In this document: positions 26,031 to 36,605 of the stretch, piece after piece
How the letters are laid out: each line of letters begins with the position of its first letter
Position numbering within the stretch: the stretch's first letter is position 1
Assembly: GCA_002354635.1 (NCBI GenBank)
Contig: DELZ01000001.1
Coordinates: 235,085 to 299,084 of the forward strand
Origin: Sphingomonadales bacterium UBA2683
GTDB taxonomy: Bacteria > Pseudomonadota > Alphaproteobacteria > Sphingomonadales > Sphingomonadaceae
Direction of reading: 5' to 3'
DNA: 64,000 nt
The notes under the pieces: generated by a model
Database searches by the model: none
Seen by the model: the letters and a program-made list of their open reading frames with translations, nothing else
Told to the model about the DNA's origin: nothing
Program-made: the position numbers and the translations under genes

Positions 26031-27149
26031 CTATGGCTTGGGTTTGCGGTGATAGTGATGCGGTACAAAGGGCATGTCGGCAACGGTGCAGGCAATTTTT
26101 TTGCCACGCTGCTCCACAGTAATCGCGGTGCCGGTCCGGGAAAGCTCCATCGGCACATAGGCCATGGCAATGGGCCGCTGCAGCGTTGGCGAAAAGCCGC
26201 CGCTGGTGACGGTTCCGATGGTTGCGCCCGAGTCATCGACGACCGCAGCGCCTTCACGAATCGGCTGGCGACCGTCGACGAAAAGTCCGACCCGTAATTT
26301 CGCAGCCTTGTCCGGATATTGAGCCAGCACCTGTTCGGCACCGGCAAAATCGCCTTCTTCGCGGCGCGCCTTGGACAGGGCAAAGCTCAGATTGGCTTCG
26401 ACCGGAAGAATATCGGGGTTCATGTCATGACCGTAGAGCGGCAATCCCGCCTCGAGCCGCAGGCTGTCGCGAGCACCCAGACCGATGGGTCGTACTTCCT
26501 CGAGATCGGTCAGGGCATTGGCCAATGTCACGGCATGCGCGGCGGGGATGCTGATTTCGAACCCGTCTTCGCCGGTATAGCCGGAGCGGCTGATTCCCAG
26601 CGGTATGCCGTTCCATTCGAACGGTCCGGCTTCCATGAAATAGAGCTTGGCCGCATCCGGTACCAGCTGTGCCAGCGCGGCACCGGCTTTTGGCCCCTGC
26701 AGCGCGAGCAAGGCTGCGTCCTCCAGATGATTCAGCGAGAGACTGTCCGGCAACTGCGCCTGCATATAGGCAATATCTTCGTGCTTGGTCGCGCCGTTGA
26801 CCACCAGATAGAGGTGGTGGCCGGTGTTGGTGATCATCAGGTCGTCCAATATCCCGCCATCCGGAGCGAGTAGCAAGGTGTAGCGGATTTTTCCTGGGGC
26901 AAGCGCCGACAGATTGCCTGGCGTGATTTTCTCCAGTGCCCCGGCCGCGCCCTCACCGGTCAGCTGCAGTTGGCCCATGTGGCTGACATCGAACAGGCCC
27001 GCCTCACTGCGGGTCCAGATATGTTCGGCCATCACGCCTTCATATTGCACCGGCATTTCATAGCCGGCGAACGGCACCATCCGGGCACCGAGGCCGCGAT
27101 GCCAGCCACCGAGTGGCAATTGTTTCAGATTTTCGGCAGTTTCACTCAT
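26031..27149 (-). CDS. gcvT: Glycine cleavage system aminomethyltransferase (T protein)
   Basis: A 372-residue tetrahydrofolate-dependent aminomethyltransferase. Landmarks are GARMVPFAGYEMPVQYEG, LFDVSHMGQ, SGYTGEDGFEIS, and GLGARDSLRLEAGLPLYGHD. I chose ATG 27149 (MSETAENLKQ); the open frame upstream is the riboswitch and is not protein-coding. It is the first gene of the operon, under the tandem glycine riboswitch at 27200-27443. Confidence 0.96.
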   Translation of the reverse strand: MSETAENLKQLPLGGWHRGLGARMVPFAGYEMPVQYEGVMAEHIWTRSEAGLFDVSHMGQLQLTGEGAAGALEKITPGNLSALAPGKIRYTLLLAPDGGILDDLMITNTGHHLYLVVNGATKHEDIAYMQAQLPDSLSLNHLEDAALLALQGPKAGAALAQLVPDAAKLYFMEAGPFEWNGIPLGISRSGYTGEDGFEISIPAAHAVTLANALTDLEEVRPIGLGARDSLRLEAGLPLYGHDMNPDILPVEANLSFALSKARREEGDFAGAEQVLAQYPDKAAKLRVGLFVDGRQPIREGAAVVDDSGATIGTVTSGGFSPTLQRPIAMAYVPMELSRTGTAITVEQRGKKIACTVADMPFVPHHYHRKPKP

Positions 27150-27199
27150 ATTATTTCCGCATCGAGAAGACAGCCCGCAGCAAAGCCCTGCAAAACTGC

Positions 27200-27443
27200 C
27201 CCCTCTGTCACGGAACCTGAGAGTTTCATCCTCCTTTGCCACGGCTTCGGCGGACAGGTCCGCCATCGCGATAGCAACGAAAACTTACCCCTTCGGTGGG
27301 GCGCCGGTCATTGCGACCATCCACCCTCTTTCCAGAGTGCTTGTGAGACGGTTGCGGTCCGGTGGCCTGAGAGTTTCCGGGGCGGTTGCTCCTTCGGCGG
27401 CTTTTCGGTCTGTTGGGACAGAAAAACACTCTCCCGCAACGCC
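27200..27443 (-). ncRNA. Tandem glycine riboswitch (two aptamers) controlling gcvT-H-PA-PB
   Basis: Read leftward, aptamer 1 (about 27435-27364) has GGGAGAG, then GCCGCCGAAGGAGCAA, then GGAAACTCTCAGGC. Aptamer 2 (about 27338-27200) has CTCTGGAAAGAGG, CACCGAAGGGGTAAGT, and GATGAAACTCTCAGGTTCC. The CCGAAGG core and the ACTCTCAGG closing strand are the hallmarks of the glycine aptamer. The leader ends about 50 bases before the gcvT start. Glycine binding normally turns on the cleavage system. Confidence 0.95.
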
Positions 27444-27445
27444 TC

Positions 27446-27473
27446 ATGATACTTGCCCGAAGACAGTTGTCAA
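27446..27473 (-). promoter_or_regulatory. Sigma-70-type promoter of the gcv operon
   Basis: On the leftward strand TTGACA (27473-27468), a 16-bp spacer, then TATCAT (27451-27446). The predicted start of transcription, near 27440, falls at the 5' edge of the riboswitch, which supports both calls. Confidence 0.75.
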
Positions 27474-27636
27474 AAAGCAGTCTCTTGAGTGGATCAGCGG
27501 ATGGTTGGAGTCAATGATTCTGTTGTGCAGTGCAGAAAATTATCGGCATCGCGCGAACAGGCTGCTGGCCCGGCACCTGTGCCGGAAAATAGCCGCAGCC
27601 AGTGCCCGTTTGCGGATCCGGAACTCCGCTGGCCGC

Positions 27637-28779
27637 CTATCCCCCGGACTGCATGTTCGTAAAGGCGTTGAAACTGGCGTCAGGGAGCAGAATTTCAGCA
27701 ATATCGCGAATGACTTTCTGACCATTGTCGCCATTGGTGAAAATTACCGCTCCATTGCCGGTCACGGGATTGAAATAACCCAAGGTATGCTCCCCATCAT
27801 CTCCGCCGCCATGCATTACAATCAGGTTCTCCGGTGTATCGTAAACCGTCCAGCCGGCGGTAAAACCGAGGCTCTTGGGGCAGAGTGGCAGAGGGACCCG
27901 GCCTTCCTGACAAATCTGGTATTTCAGATTGTCGCGGGGTATCCAGTAGGTGGCCGCACGTTCGCTGTTCACGGGATTGGCCATGACCCAGATCATGAAC
28001 CGGGCATAATCGCCGGTGCTGCTCCAGACATCGTCAGCAGCATTCCAGTCGGTTCGGCGCGGCGCAAATACATGCTCACCGGACTTGGTCTTCGACTTCG
28101 CGATGCGGCCGTCCAGCCACGGTTTGTCGGTAAAGGTGGTCTCGGTCATGCCCGCCGGTTCGAACACCGTTTCTGCCACCAGTTCCTCGAGCGAGCGGCC
28201 CATCTTCTTTTCGATGAAGCGGGCAACATATTGCAGCCCTTCCCCGGAATAGCCGAATTGCGTGTCGGGATCATTCTGGAATTTCAATATGTCGTCGGTC
28301 TGATACCGCCAGTTTGGCAGACCCGTTCGATGTGTCAGAGCCAGCCGCGGAGTCAGCAGCTTGTGGCGCGGATCATCCTTGATGTCCGGATCAACCCAGT
28401 CGCTCGCCATGCTGTCATCCATGGAAAAAGCGCCGCTCTTTGAAAGCCGCACTACTGTCTCGGCGACGATCGATTTGGTCATCGATGCGATATTATAGAG
28501 GGTCTCGGGAGTCGCCTGCTTGCCCGGTTCCGATTCGCCTTCAGCATAGGTCCAGACCAGCTCGCCGTCTGCGATATAGGCGATTGAAACACTGGGCACG
28601 CCATTTTCCGCGAGCGATGGACCGGCCTTTTCAGCCACTCTGTTGCGCAGATCCCGGGCTGGTTCGCTGTCCGAGAGAATTTGCCCGTTGCCATCTGATT
28701 GCGCCTTGGGTTGCGCCATGATGTCAGATGAAAACAGGGACAGAATGCATGCCGTCCCAAAGAAAAATTTATTGCCCAC
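27637..28779 (-). CDS. Exported serine hydrolase, class C beta-lactamase/esterase family
   Basis: A 380-residue protein starting at GTG 28779 with AGGAAGG six bases upstream, then a signal peptide ending DIMAQ. The beta-lactamase-related fold shows the nucleophile motif SMTK (S99, K102), the Tyr motif YSGEG (Y177; not the YxN of true beta-lactamases) and a C-terminal HGGGDDGEH in place of KTG. This is typical of EstB-like esterases and D-aminopeptidase relatives rather than of resistance enzymes. No operon partner is evident. Confidence 0.85.
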   Translation of the reverse strand: MGNKFFFGTACILSLFSSDIMAQPKAQSDGNGQILSDSEPARDLRNRVAEKAGPSLAENGVPSVSIAYIADGELVWTYAEGESEPGKQATPETLYNIASMTKSIVAETVVRLSKSGAFSMDDSMASDWVDPDIKDDPRHKLLTPRLALTHRTGLPNWRYQTDDILKFQNDPDTQFGYSGEGLQYVARFIEKKMGRSLEELVAETVFEPAGMTETTFTDKPWLDGRIAKSKTKSGEHVFAPRRTDWNAADDVWSSTGDYARFMIWVMANPVNSERAATYWIPRDNLKYQICQEGRVPLPLCPKSLGFTAGWTVYDTPENLIVMHGGGDDGEHTLGYFNPVTGNGAVIFTNGDNGQKVIRDIAEILLPDASFNAFTNMQSGG

Positions 28780-28885
28780 GTATCGCCTTCCTTTATTGTA
28801 TTGGTGTTGTATTACAGCAAGACAATCGAGTTACAAGTCGATTGGCACGCATTTCTGGATTGTCCGCTTACGGTCCGCCGAGCAC

Positions 28886-29545
28886 TCAGACCATCGCCCA
28901 GATCGCGTCATTCTCGTGGACATGGGTTCCCGACAGCACGTTCCCCATCAGCGCCACAATCGCATCCGCAACATCGCTGGCCAGGATCGAGCGGTAGCGG
29001 CGGAATTGCCCGTGCAGCAGCAAGTCGAGCACCGGGCTGGCGGCGATGGCAAGGCTTTCTCCCAAGCGGCTATCGGCCACCCGCTCACCGCGCAGCAGGC
29101 CGGGACGGATGATATCGAGCCGATCGAATTTCTGCGCGCGGAGCAGATCTTCAGCCTCGCCCTTGGTTTTGAGATAGAAGCTGGAGGCGCTGCTATCGGC
29201 CATGGTCGAGGAGATGGCAATGAACTGCCGCGCCCCCGCCGCCTTCGCGGCTGCCGCCACGGCGCTGACCAGATCGCGGTCGACGGCAGCGAACTCCTCC
29301 TTTGATCCGGCCTTCTTCATTGTCGAGCCGAGGCAGGATATCGCGATATCGGGCTTGATCTTCGCGATCGTCGCCGGCCAGTTTTCCTGCAGCTGGACAT
29401 GAATTTTTGCCTTTCCGACATCCTCCCGATAGGGCCGCCGCAGCAGCAAATGCATCTGCTCGTCCGCCCCCTGCCCGACCAGCTTGCGGGTCAGCAGGGA
29501 ACCGATCAGGCCGGTGGCACCGACGATCAGGATTTTATCGGCCAT
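28886..29545 (-). CDS. NAD(P)-binding Rossmann protein (atypical SDR, HTATIP2/NAD-epimerase-like)
   Basis: A 219-residue protein with ILIVGATGLIGSLL at the N-terminus, CLGSTMKKAGS (typical of the CC3/HTATIP2-like atypical SDRs), FIAISST, and YLKTKGEAE (YxxxK). The motifs DIIRPGLLRGER follow. The substrate is unknown. GGAGA lies eight bases before the ATG. About 120 bp without a gene separate it from the dGTPase-like gene. Confidence 0.83.
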   Translation of the reverse strand: MADKILIVGATGLIGSLLTRKLVGQGADEQMHLLLRRPYREDVGKAKIHVQLQENWPATIAKIKPDIAISCLGSTMKKAGSKEEFAAVDRDLVSAVAAAAKAAGARQFIAISSTMADSSASSFYLKTKGEAEDLLRAQKFDRLDIIRPGLLRGERVADSRLGESLAIAASPVLDLLLHGQFRRYRSILASDVADAIVALMGNVLSGTHVHENDAIWAMV

Positions 29546-29668
29546 GGTCTGGGTCTCCGCAATCTGGCTGTTGATTGGCCATCATAGCAGCGAAGACTGC
29601 TATCCAAACCAATATTTGCGAGACTCGCAAGATCTGGCTGGGGCCCAGCCTTCGCCGAGCGGGCGATT

Positions 29669-30829
29669 TCACCGCCGAACGGCAGGATCGCCGAAAATTT
29701 GCGCATGCCGGTTGCGGGCATAGCGGTCGGTCATCCCGGCCAGAAAATCGGCAATATGGCGGATTCGCGCCGGCTCCTCCTCGGGCAGCGCCGCAGCCCA
29801 GTCCCCGGGCATCAGCTCCGGTTGCTCGCGATAGGCGGAGACCAGATCGCCGACCATCATCTTGCCCTCTTCTGCTGCCGCCATCTGCCGGGGGTGATGG
29901 TAGAGATTTTCGTACATGAAGCCCTTCAGAGCGCGTTCCTTTTCCGCCATGACGTCTGAAAAACCACCGATCATCTGCCCCGCCTGCCTCACATCCGCTG
30001 GCGTTTGCACGTCCAGCCCGGCAATCCGCGCCCTTGTCGTTTCGAGCACATCATTGACCATCAGCCCGATTTGGTCGCGGATCAGTTCGGGCAGCAACCG
30101 GTCCCGCGACACGTCCGGAAAGCGGTCACAAATCATCTGCCAGCGATCGGCGATAAAGGGCAGTTCGAGCAGCTGATCCAGCGTCAGCAGCCCGGCGCGC
30201 ATGCCGTCGTCAATATCATGATTGTCATAGGCAATATCATCGGCAATCGCCGCTACCTGCGCTTCCAGCGACGGCCAGCTGTGCAGATCGAGATACAGCG
30301 CCTCATTTGCCTCCGCCAGCGCCCAGGTCGGCTGCTCCACCGGTCCGTTATGCTTGGCGAGCCCCTCCAGCATCTCCCATGTCAGATTGAGACCGTTCCA
30401 GCGCGGATAGGGCTGCTCCAGCAGGGTCAGAGTGCGGATGGTCTGGGCATTGTGGTCAAAGCCGCCATGATCGGCCAATGCCTCTTCCAGCGCATCCTCG
30501 CCGGCATGGCCGAACGGCGGATGACCAATATCATGGGCAAGGCACAGCGCTTCTGTGAGATCTTCGTTCAGACCGAGCGCGCGGGCAAGCGTGCGGCCGA
30601 TCTGCGCCACCTCGAGGCTGTGCGTCAGCCGGACGCGGTAATGATCGCCGTCGGGCGCAACGAAGACCTGGGTCTTGTGGCGCAAGCGGCGAAAGGAAAT
30701 CGAGTGGATGATGCGGTCACGATCGCGCTGGAAATCGTCGCGCGGCCCCCGCGTGACATCCCGCTTTTCATCATGCAGCCGCCCCCGGCTTTGTGCCGGG
30801 TCGCTGGCATAGCTTTGCAAGGGGTTCAT
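29669..30829 (-). CDS. dgt: Deoxyguanosinetriphosphate triphosphohydrolase-like protein
   Basis: A 386-residue HD-domain phosphohydrolase that removes triphosphate from dNTPs. The HD residues are seen in [13 protein letters not shown] and [19 protein letters not shown], and a second Asp in [13 protein letters not shown]. It begins with [11 protein letters not shown], typical of the alphaproteobacterial dGTPase-like group. Its start overlaps the stop of the TPR-SPOR gene as ATGA, so the two are translationally coupled. Confidence 0.93.
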   Translation of the reverse strand: MNPLQSYASDPAQSRGRLHDEKRDVTRGPRDDFQRDRDRIIHSISFRRLRHKTQVFVAPDGDHYRVRLTHSLEVAQIGRTLARALGLNEDLTEALCLAHDIGHPPFGHAGEDALEEALADHGGFDHNAQTIRTLTLLEQPYPRWNGLNLTWEMLEGLAKHNGPVEQPTWALAEANEALYLDLHSWPSLEAQVAAIADDIAYDNHDIDDGMRAGLLTLDQLLELPFIADRWQMICDRFPDVSRDRLLPELIRDQIGLMVNDVLETTRARIAGLDVQTPADVRQAGQMIGGFSDVMAEKERALKGFMYENLYHHPRQMAAAEEGKMMVGDLVSAYREQPELMPGDWAAALPEEEPARIRHIADFLAGMTDRYARNRHAQIFGDPAVRR

Positions 30830-32694
30830 TTGGTCAGCTCGTTGACCTCGACACCATCGGCGCTGGCCCAGGCAAAGCCGTCACCGCCGCCCTTGCGATA
30901 GTCCGCTTCAAACGCCTTGGCCGCCTTGAAATCGTCAAAAGGGCCAACGACCAGCCGCCGGGTTTGCCCCCATGGAGACGTCCATCCCTGTTGCCCCTTG
31001 AACAGCTCCGGCTGTTTTTTCGTCATCCTGCGATAGTCAAACTTCAGCGCATTGAGATTGGAACCCGTTGCAATCTGTACCCAGTAGCGCTTCGGATGCT
31101 CTGGCGCTTTTGGTTTGACCGGTGCTTTTTCTTCCGGTTTGGCGACAATTTTCGGCCGCGGCTTGGCCGGCTCTATATCGTCGAGATCGACCGGAACCAC
31201 CTCGCTCCTCGTCTCCTGCTCCGGAATGTCAATTCCCCGGATGATATCGGCGAGCGGCCTGCGCCGCGGTTCCGCAGCCGCCACAGCGACGGACGCGGAC
31301 CGCGATTGCGCGAGATCGAAATTGATCAGATTGACAGGTCCGCCGGTGCTGGGATCCGTTGCTGGTAGCGTGACAGCCTGCGGTACAGGCTGGCGCTGGG
31401 CAGCGGGCTGACGACCGGCGATTTCAACTTTGCGCTCAATGCTCTGCGACACCAGTGCGGGTGGCTGGCCGACCCCGAGCGTCGTTGTGAATCCCGGAGT
31501 AGAGCTGCTGCCGTCCGGCCTGATTTCGGCGGTCTTGACGGGGTCGGGCAGGATTTTTTCTGGTGCTGACTCCGGTTTCGCCTGCGGCGGCGGTACAAGA
31601 GGCGGTCTCGCCGCCGGCTTGGCGCTGGCAAATGTCGTCGCGCGACCGGAGCGTTGACCGGTTGGCGGCGGCAATTCCGTTGCGGCCGCTTGCACGGCCT
31701 CATTTTTCTTCACACGCCGGGTCGATTTCCGTTCCGGTATTCTGCGGTCGGCTACACCGGGACGGCGGCGCGGTGACTTGTCCGGCATGGCCAGCACGCG
31801 AGGACGATCGCTATTCGGGCCCAGTGCCTCGCCGACCGGGATCAGGCCAGCGTCCGCTCCATCACCACCCCTGGCGGCCATTGACGAAGCCAGTTGCACG
31901 GCCGCGACATCGACACCGATATTCTCGCTGGCAGGAAAATGGCCAAAATGGACGGCGGCTGCCTTTTGCGCCGCCGTCAGCTTGGGCATGCGTTCAAAGA
32001 AGGGCTTGATTGCTTTCGCCATCCGCCGTTCCATGGTCTGCTCGACGATATCTTCCGCATCCTTCTTCCTGCCGTTCATGGCATAGATGAACGCGCGATT
32101 GCGCCAGGCATCACGATCGCTTTTCATGAGCAGCGGGTTGAGCTGGGCTTCGGCCAGATCCACGTCACCGCTGATCCCGAGCGAAATGGCATAACGTCCG
32201 ATGAGCTCATCGGTACGGCCAGAGCGCAGCGCCAGTTCATAATCTTTCTGGGCATCCCGGTTCCGCCCGATCAGATCATAGGCAAGCCCGCGATCGGCGG
32301 CAATTTCGCGTGGCGATATGCCATTGGCAACCGCCTGGTCGAAATAGCGGAGTGCGCCAAACGGATTTTCCTCAGCCAGCAGCGCCCTGCCGAGTCCGGC
32401 TTTGACCCTGCCACTTGTGTCATAAATCTGGTCCGCCTTGGCCAGAAAGCCGATCGCCGCCCGCAAATCGCCCATTTCAAGCGCCGCCAGACCAGCATCG
32501 GCAAGCGCCGAGGAATCATTGGAGTTAACCGCAATGCGGCGTAGCGCATCCTGCAGATTTTCGCTGTTGGACTGCGCGCTGGATTGAGCAACGGCCGACC
32601 GGTCCGGGACAACCGTACCCGCCAACATAGCCGACAAGGCCAGCACAAGTTTGAATCTATGTTTCACAAAATACATAAAGGAAGGATTGGGCAT
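30826..32694 (-). CDS. TPR- and SPOR-domain envelope protein
   Basis: About 622 residues. A signal sequence ([15 protein letters not shown]) precedes TPR-like helical repeats (about residues 40-230, for example [17 protein letters not shown] and [19 protein letters not shown]), a long Pro/Ala/Arg-rich linker, and a C-terminal SPOR domain ([20 protein letters not shown] to the end), which binds denuded septal peptidoglycan. The start is uncertain: ATG 32694 is given, ATG 32676 is possible, and neither has a good ribosome-binding site. It lies between ftsZ (107 bp away) and dgt, so a division or septal wall role is plausible. Confidence 0.82.
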   Translation of the reverse strand: MPNPSFMYFVKHRFKLVLALSAMLAGTVVPDRSAVAQSSAQSNSENLQDALRRIAVNSNDSSALADAGLAALEMGDLRAAIGFLAKADQIYDTSGRVKAGLGRALLAEENPFGALRYFDQAVANGISPREIAADRGLAYDLIGRNRDAQKDYELALRSGRTDELIGRYAISLGISGDVDLAEAQLNPLLMKSDRDAWRNRAFIYAMNGRKKDAEDIVEQTMERRMAKAIKPFFERMPKLTAAQKAAAVHFGHFPASENIGVDVAAVQLASSMAARGGDGADAGLIPVGEALGPNSDRPRVLAMPDKSPRRRPGVADRRIPERKSTRRVKKNEAVQAAATELPPPTGQRSGRATTFASAKPAARPPLVPPPQAKPESAPEKILPDPVKTAEIRPDGSSSTPGFTTTLGVGQPPALVSQSIERKVEIAGRQPAAQRQPVPQAVTLPATDPSTGGPVNLINFDLAQSRSASVAVAAAEPRRRPLADIIRGIDIPEQETRSEVVPVDLDDIEPAKPRPKIVAKPEEKAPVKPKAPEHPKRYWVQIATGSNLNALKFDYRRMTKKQPELFKGQQGWTSPWGQTRRLVVGPFDDFKAAKAFEADYRKGGGDGFAWASADGVEVNELTK

Positions 32695-32801
32695 GAAATC
32701 AATCGTTCCCGTTGTCCAGCGAGGCCAGTGGTGGCACGCGAAAGACAAACTCCCTCGCGTCCACCGGTCAGCCGGTCATGCCATATGACCGGGACCGGAT
32801 A

Positions 32802-34316
32802 TTACTGATTATTCTGCCGGTTCAAAAACCGCGGGATGTCGAGTGGATCGCGAGACTTGTCGTCATCGTCTTCGTCGTCATCATCGCTTTTCGAACCACC
32901 CCGAGTGAGATTGGACATCCGCTCGAACAGCGTTCCGCCACCCGTGGCAACACGGGGTGCTGGCGGTGTCGGACTGCTGGCAGGTGCCTCTTCTTCTTCA
33001 TCGAGTTGAGCATCGTCACCCAGCACCAGCTCATCTTCTTCGGGAGCCGGTTGGGCCGCTGCAACACCAGGCGTCAGAGAAGCAAAGGACGGCGTCCCGA
33101 CCATATCCTCGTCGTCGTCATCGCCGTAGGTTGCGACAGGAGTAACCGGCACTTCAGGAGCGGCTTCCACTTCTTCCTCTACGCTGGTTTCGGGTTCCAT
33201 TTCGGTTTCGGGTTCCTCGGCAATTTCCGCTTCGCTGTCATCGCTGGCGATCGAGGAAGCAAAGCTGGACGGTGCGGGCGTTTCCTCGGCTTCTCTAGAC
33301 GAACTGCCCATGGCAAAGGATGCCGGCGGTGCGGTCGAGGACATGCTGCCGTCGCTGTCGATGCCCGTGGCTACCACCGACACGCGGATACGGCCGTCCA
33401 GATTCGGATTGAAGGCACTGCCCCAGATGATATTGGCGTCCGGATCGACCAGTTCGCGAATATGGTTGGCGGCCTCGTCGACTTCCATCAGGCGCATGTC
33501 TTCGCCGCCGGTGATCGAGACAATGACGCCCTTGGCACCCTGCATCGACACGCCGTCGAGCAGCGGATTGGCGATCGCCTTTTCTGCCGCTTCAAGCGCG
33601 CGTCCGTCGCCTTCCGCTTCCCCGGTTCCCATCATCGCCTTGCCCATTTCGTGCATCACGCTGCGCACGTCGGCAAAGTCGAGATTGATCAGGCCGGGCA
33701 TGACCATCAGATCGGTGATACCGCGAACACCCTGTTGCAGCACTTCGTCAGCGAGCAGGAAGGCTTCCTTGAACGTGGTATTCGGATTGGCGACCAGGAA
33801 CAGGTTCTGATTCGGAATGACGATCAGCGTGTCGACATTTTTCTGCAGTTCCTCGATGCCCGCTTCCGCCGATTTCATCCGGCGCGTGCCTTCGAACGTG
33901 AATGGCTTGGTGACCACACCGACTGTCAGGATGCCGCGGTCACGTGCTGCCTTGGCAATCACCGGCGCAGCGCCGGTACCGGTGCCACCGCCCATGCCGG
34001 CTGCGATAAAGCACATATGCGTTCCGTCCAGCGCCTGTTCGACCAGATCGATGGTTTCTTCGGCAGCCGCACGACCGACTTCGGGGCGCGATCCGGCACC
34101 GAGACCTTGCGTAATATCCGGCCCAAGCTGGATACGCCGTTCTGCCGTCGAGCTGTTGAGCGACTGCGCGTCGGTGTTGGTGACAATGAAATCCACGCCT
34201 TCGACCTGGGCCGCAATCATGTTGGCAATGGCGTTGCCACCAGCTCCACCGACTCCGATGACCGCAATTTTCGGCTTCAGTTCTTCGACTTCCGGTGGCC
34301 CAATATTGATACTCAT
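32802..34316 (-). CDS. ftsZ: Cell division protein FtsZ
   Basis: A 504-residue tubulin-like GTPase that builds the division ring. GTP-binding motif [13 protein letters not shown] (about residues 105-117), GVGGAGGNA at the N-terminus and NTDAQSL are all present. The globular part ends near residue 320. The rest is a long linker very rich in Asp, Glu, Ser and Pro (runs such as DDDDEDDDD), and then the conserved C-terminal peptide [12 protein letters not shown], which binds FtsA and other partners. A 106-bp AT-rich gap before ftsA probably holds its own promoter. Confidence 0.98.
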   Translation of the reverse strand: MSINIGPPEVEELKPKIAVIGVGGAGGNAIANMIAAQVEGVDFIVTNTDAQSLNSSTAERRIQLGPDITQGLGAGSRPEVGRAAAEETIDLVEQALDGTHMCFIAAGMGGGTGTGAAPVIAKAARDRGILTVGVVTKPFTFEGTRRMKSAEAGIEELQKNVDTLIVIPNQNLFLVANPNTTFKEAFLLADEVLQQGVRGITDLMVMPGLINLDFADVRSVMHEMGKAMMGTGEAEGDGRALEAAEKAIANPLLDGVSMQGAKGVIVSITGGEDMRLMEVDEAANHIRELVDPDANIIWGSAFNPNLDGRIRVSVVATGIDSDGSMSSTAPPASFAMGSSSREAEETPAPSSFASSIASDDSEAEIAEEPETEMEPETSVEEEVEAAPEVPVTPVATYGDDDDEDMVGTPSFASLTPGVAAAQPAPEEDELVLGDDAQLDEEEEAPASSPTPPAPRVATGGGTLFERMSNLTRGGSKSDDDDEDDDDKSRDPLDIPRFLNRQNNQ

Positions 34317-34422
34317 CTCACTGTCTCCCGAGACATTTTATCGTGCTGTAATATTTGTTTCATGCTTTGCACAAATTTCACGCCGGAATCACCCGAAAAG
34401 TTAATTTATTTTCATCAAATTT

Positions 34423-35682
34423 CTAAAAATTTCCTCGTATTGCCGACATCAGCCGCCCGATTACCGCTGATCCGCCATATTTGTGGACATTCTGATAGCT
34501 TCTCGACATCGAGCGCAGGTCCACGGGATCCTGCGATGCATAAAGCGCCAACCCGGCAAGACCGGCGAAGGCGGGACCACTATGGGCCTCGGGCAGCGCA
34601 TTCAGTCCCGTCGGCCGGCCGATACGGACCGTGCGGCCGAGCGCAGACTGGGCATAATCGGCAATGCCCTTGAGCTCCGCCCCGCCGCCGGTGAGCACGA
34701 CCTGCCGGCCAACCGGCCCGGTAAAGCCGAGGTCCTTCAGCGACCGGCCGATTTCGCCGATCAGATGGTCCAGCCGCTGGCGGATGACCGCGATCAGCTG
34801 GGCGCGGGTGATCCGGCCGTCATCTTCGGGGCTTTCGCTGGTCTTGTCGAGGTCAAGGTTGATCACGTCATGATTGTCGCGCGGGCTGGTGGTAGCCGAC
34901 CCGTAAAAACATTTTATCCGCTCGGCCTGCGCGCGCCGCAGACCGAAGGACGAGGCAATATCGTCGGTAATATCGGCAGCACCGTAAGGCAGTGTCGTCA
35001 GGCCAACCAGCATGCCACCGGCAAAAAGCGAAACATTGGTCACTTCCGCGCCCATTTCGACCAAAGCCACGCCCAGCTCGCGTTCTTCCCTGGACAGGCA
35101 GGCGGTACCGGCTGCGATTGGCGAGGCGACAATCGATTTGACGTTCAGATGGGCGCCGCGCACGCTCATCTCGATATTGCGGACCGGCGAGGCTTCGGCA
35201 AGAATGACATGAATGTCCACGCCAAGACGATCGGCGTGCAGGCCTTTCGGCTTCTTCACCCCGTTAAGGCCATCGAGCGTGTAGAGAGCGGGCTGCGCGT
35301 GCAGCACCATCTTGCCTCTGGGGTCGATGCTGTTACGCCCGGCATCGAGCAGCAGGTCGATATCGTCCTGCTCGATCCGGTGCCCGCCCAGTTCGGTTTC
35401 AACCGAAGTCAGCAGGCTTTGCAGCCCACCGGCCGAAAAGCTGACCCAGACATCGTCGATGTTGGTGCCGGCAATCCGTTCCGCCTGTTCGACAGCGTCC
35501 CGAACGTCCATTTCGGTGGTCTCGGTGTCAGCGATATAGCCGCGTTTCACGCCCTTGCTGGCGCGCTGGCCGGTGCCGAGAACGGTCAGTTCGCCATTGT
35601 CCATCCGTCCGGCAATCATCGCCGAAATTTTCGACGAACCAATGTCCAGGGATGTGAAGATTTTATCTACCCGTGCCGCCAT
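34423..35682 (-). CDS. ftsA: Cell division protein FtsA
   Basis: A 419-residue actin-like ATPase that tethers FtsZ to the membrane. Phosphate motif FTSLDIGSSKISAMIAG at the N-terminus, later DLDKTSE and VVLTGGGAELKGI (adenosine motif). The C-terminus ends in IGRLMSAIRGNF, consistent with the amphipathic targeting helix. I chose ATG 35682 (MAARVDKIF) with GGAAGGG about nine bases upstream. It follows ftsQ with a 41-bp gap, the first non-overlapping junction in the cluster. Confidence 0.97.
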   Translation of the reverse strand: MAARVDKIFTSLDIGSSKISAMIAGRMDNGELTVLGTGQRASKGVKRGYIADTETTEMDVRDAVEQAERIAGTNIDDVWVSFSAGGLQSLLTSVETELGGHRIEQDDIDLLLDAGRNSIDPRGKMVLHAQPALYTLDGLNGVKKPKGLHADRLGVDIHVILAEASPVRNIEMSVRGAHLNVKSIVASPIAAGTACLSREERELGVALVEMGAEVTNVSLFAGGMLVGLTTLPYGAADITDDIASSFGLRRAQAERIKCFYGSATTSPRDNHDVINLDLDKTSESPEDDGRITRAQLIAVIRQRLDHLIGEIGRSLKDLGFTGPVGRQVVLTGGGAELKGIADYAQSALGRTVRIGRPTGLNALPEAHSGPAFAGLAGLALYASQDPVDLRSMSRSYQNVHKYGGSAVIGRLMSAIRGNF

Positions 35683-35723
35683 GATTCTAGCCCTTCCCCA
35701 CAATCAATATCATCAAAAATTCG

Positions 35724-36605
35724 TCAACTCTCCGGGTCTACCGGCTCCGGTTTCGGCGGCATCCGCAGATAGGCACGTTCGGCGTCCCGCAGGTCGAAAT
35801 GGACAACCCCGCGCCCAAGCAGACGATTGACGCCGTCCATTCGCGCGAAATTCAGCAGCGCCGCCGATGCTGTCTCCTCACCCTCCGGCAGGGCGAGCGT
35901 CTCGCCGCTGTCAAATTCCAGGTCCCAGCGCCGGTTGCCGATCCAAGTGGCACCGGTCACCATCGGGCGCAGCGCCGGTGCAACATCAAGCAACGCGTCC
36001 AGCTGGGTGAATTTCAGATTGGCCTTCTTGCCGACAATGACCGGCAGGTCGGGAATTTCTTCGCGGGTGATCGTCTCCAGCGGATAGCCGGTCTTGTCGA
36101 TCAGCGACAGCTGGCCCTGATTCTGCCAGACCGCCACCGGCTCGCGCTCGATAATGTCCACGACCAGTGTATCAGGCAACCGGCGGGAAATGCGGGCGTC
36201 CTTGATCCAGCCATTGGCCATCAGATCGTCGCGCACCTCGTCGATATCGACCAGCAGCATCGAACGATCCTTCTGCGCGAGGGTGATTTCGTAGACTTTC
36301 AGCTCGTCGATGCGATTGACCCCGGTCACCTCGACCCGCTTCACCTCGAAACCGGCCTCGCCGACCGCTGCCGCGACCTCGATCTTGATGCGGTCGTTGA
36401 TGCCGGAATAATGGGCAACGCTATAGGCGCCGAGAATGAACACCGCTACCAGTCCCCAGGTCAGGCCCTTTTGCACCTGTGCTTCGGTGACCGGCATGGC
36501 GCGTAAAATTTTGTCGAAGATCGAGACCTGCCTGACCTTGCGCCTCGCCTGTTTGCGCGGCTTGCCTTTCGGCTGCCGGCTGGTGCGTTTCCGGGTCCCT
36601 GTCAT
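35724..36605 (-). CDS. ftsQ: Cell division protein FtsQ
   Basis: A 293-residue bitopic protein of the divisome. A basic cytoplasmic N-terminus (many Arg and Lys in residues 1-35) is followed by one membrane helix (about 50-68), a POTRA domain (FEVKRVEVTGVNRIDELKVY), and the FtsQ beta domain (VDIIEREPVAVWQNQGQLSLID). It links FtsA/FtsZ assembly to FtsL, FtsB and wall synthesis. The start overlaps the ddl stop as ATGA. Confidence 0.95.
   Translation of the reverse strand: MTGTRKRTSRQPKGKPRKQARRKVRQVSIFDKILRAMPVTEAQVQKGLTWGLVAVFILGAYSVAHYSGINDRIKIEVAAAVGEAGFEVKRVEVTGVNRIDELKVYEITLAQKDRSMLLVDIDEVRDDLMANGWIKDARISRRLPDTLVVDIIEREPVAVWQNQGQLSLIDKTGYPLETITREEIPDLPVIVGKKANLKFTQLDALLDVAPALRPMVTGATWIGNRRWDLEFDSGETLALPEGEETASAALLNFARMDGVNRLLGRGVVHFDLRDAERAYLRMPPKPEPVDPES

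Noticed and set aside
27150..27266. N-terminal extension of gcvT
   Set aside because: The extra codons are the second glycine aptamer, and a better start at 27149 exists.
27637..28779. Serine hydrolase as a beta-lactamase resistance gene
   Set aside because: It has SMTK but lacks a YxN and a proper KTG motif, which fits an esterase or peptidase relative better.
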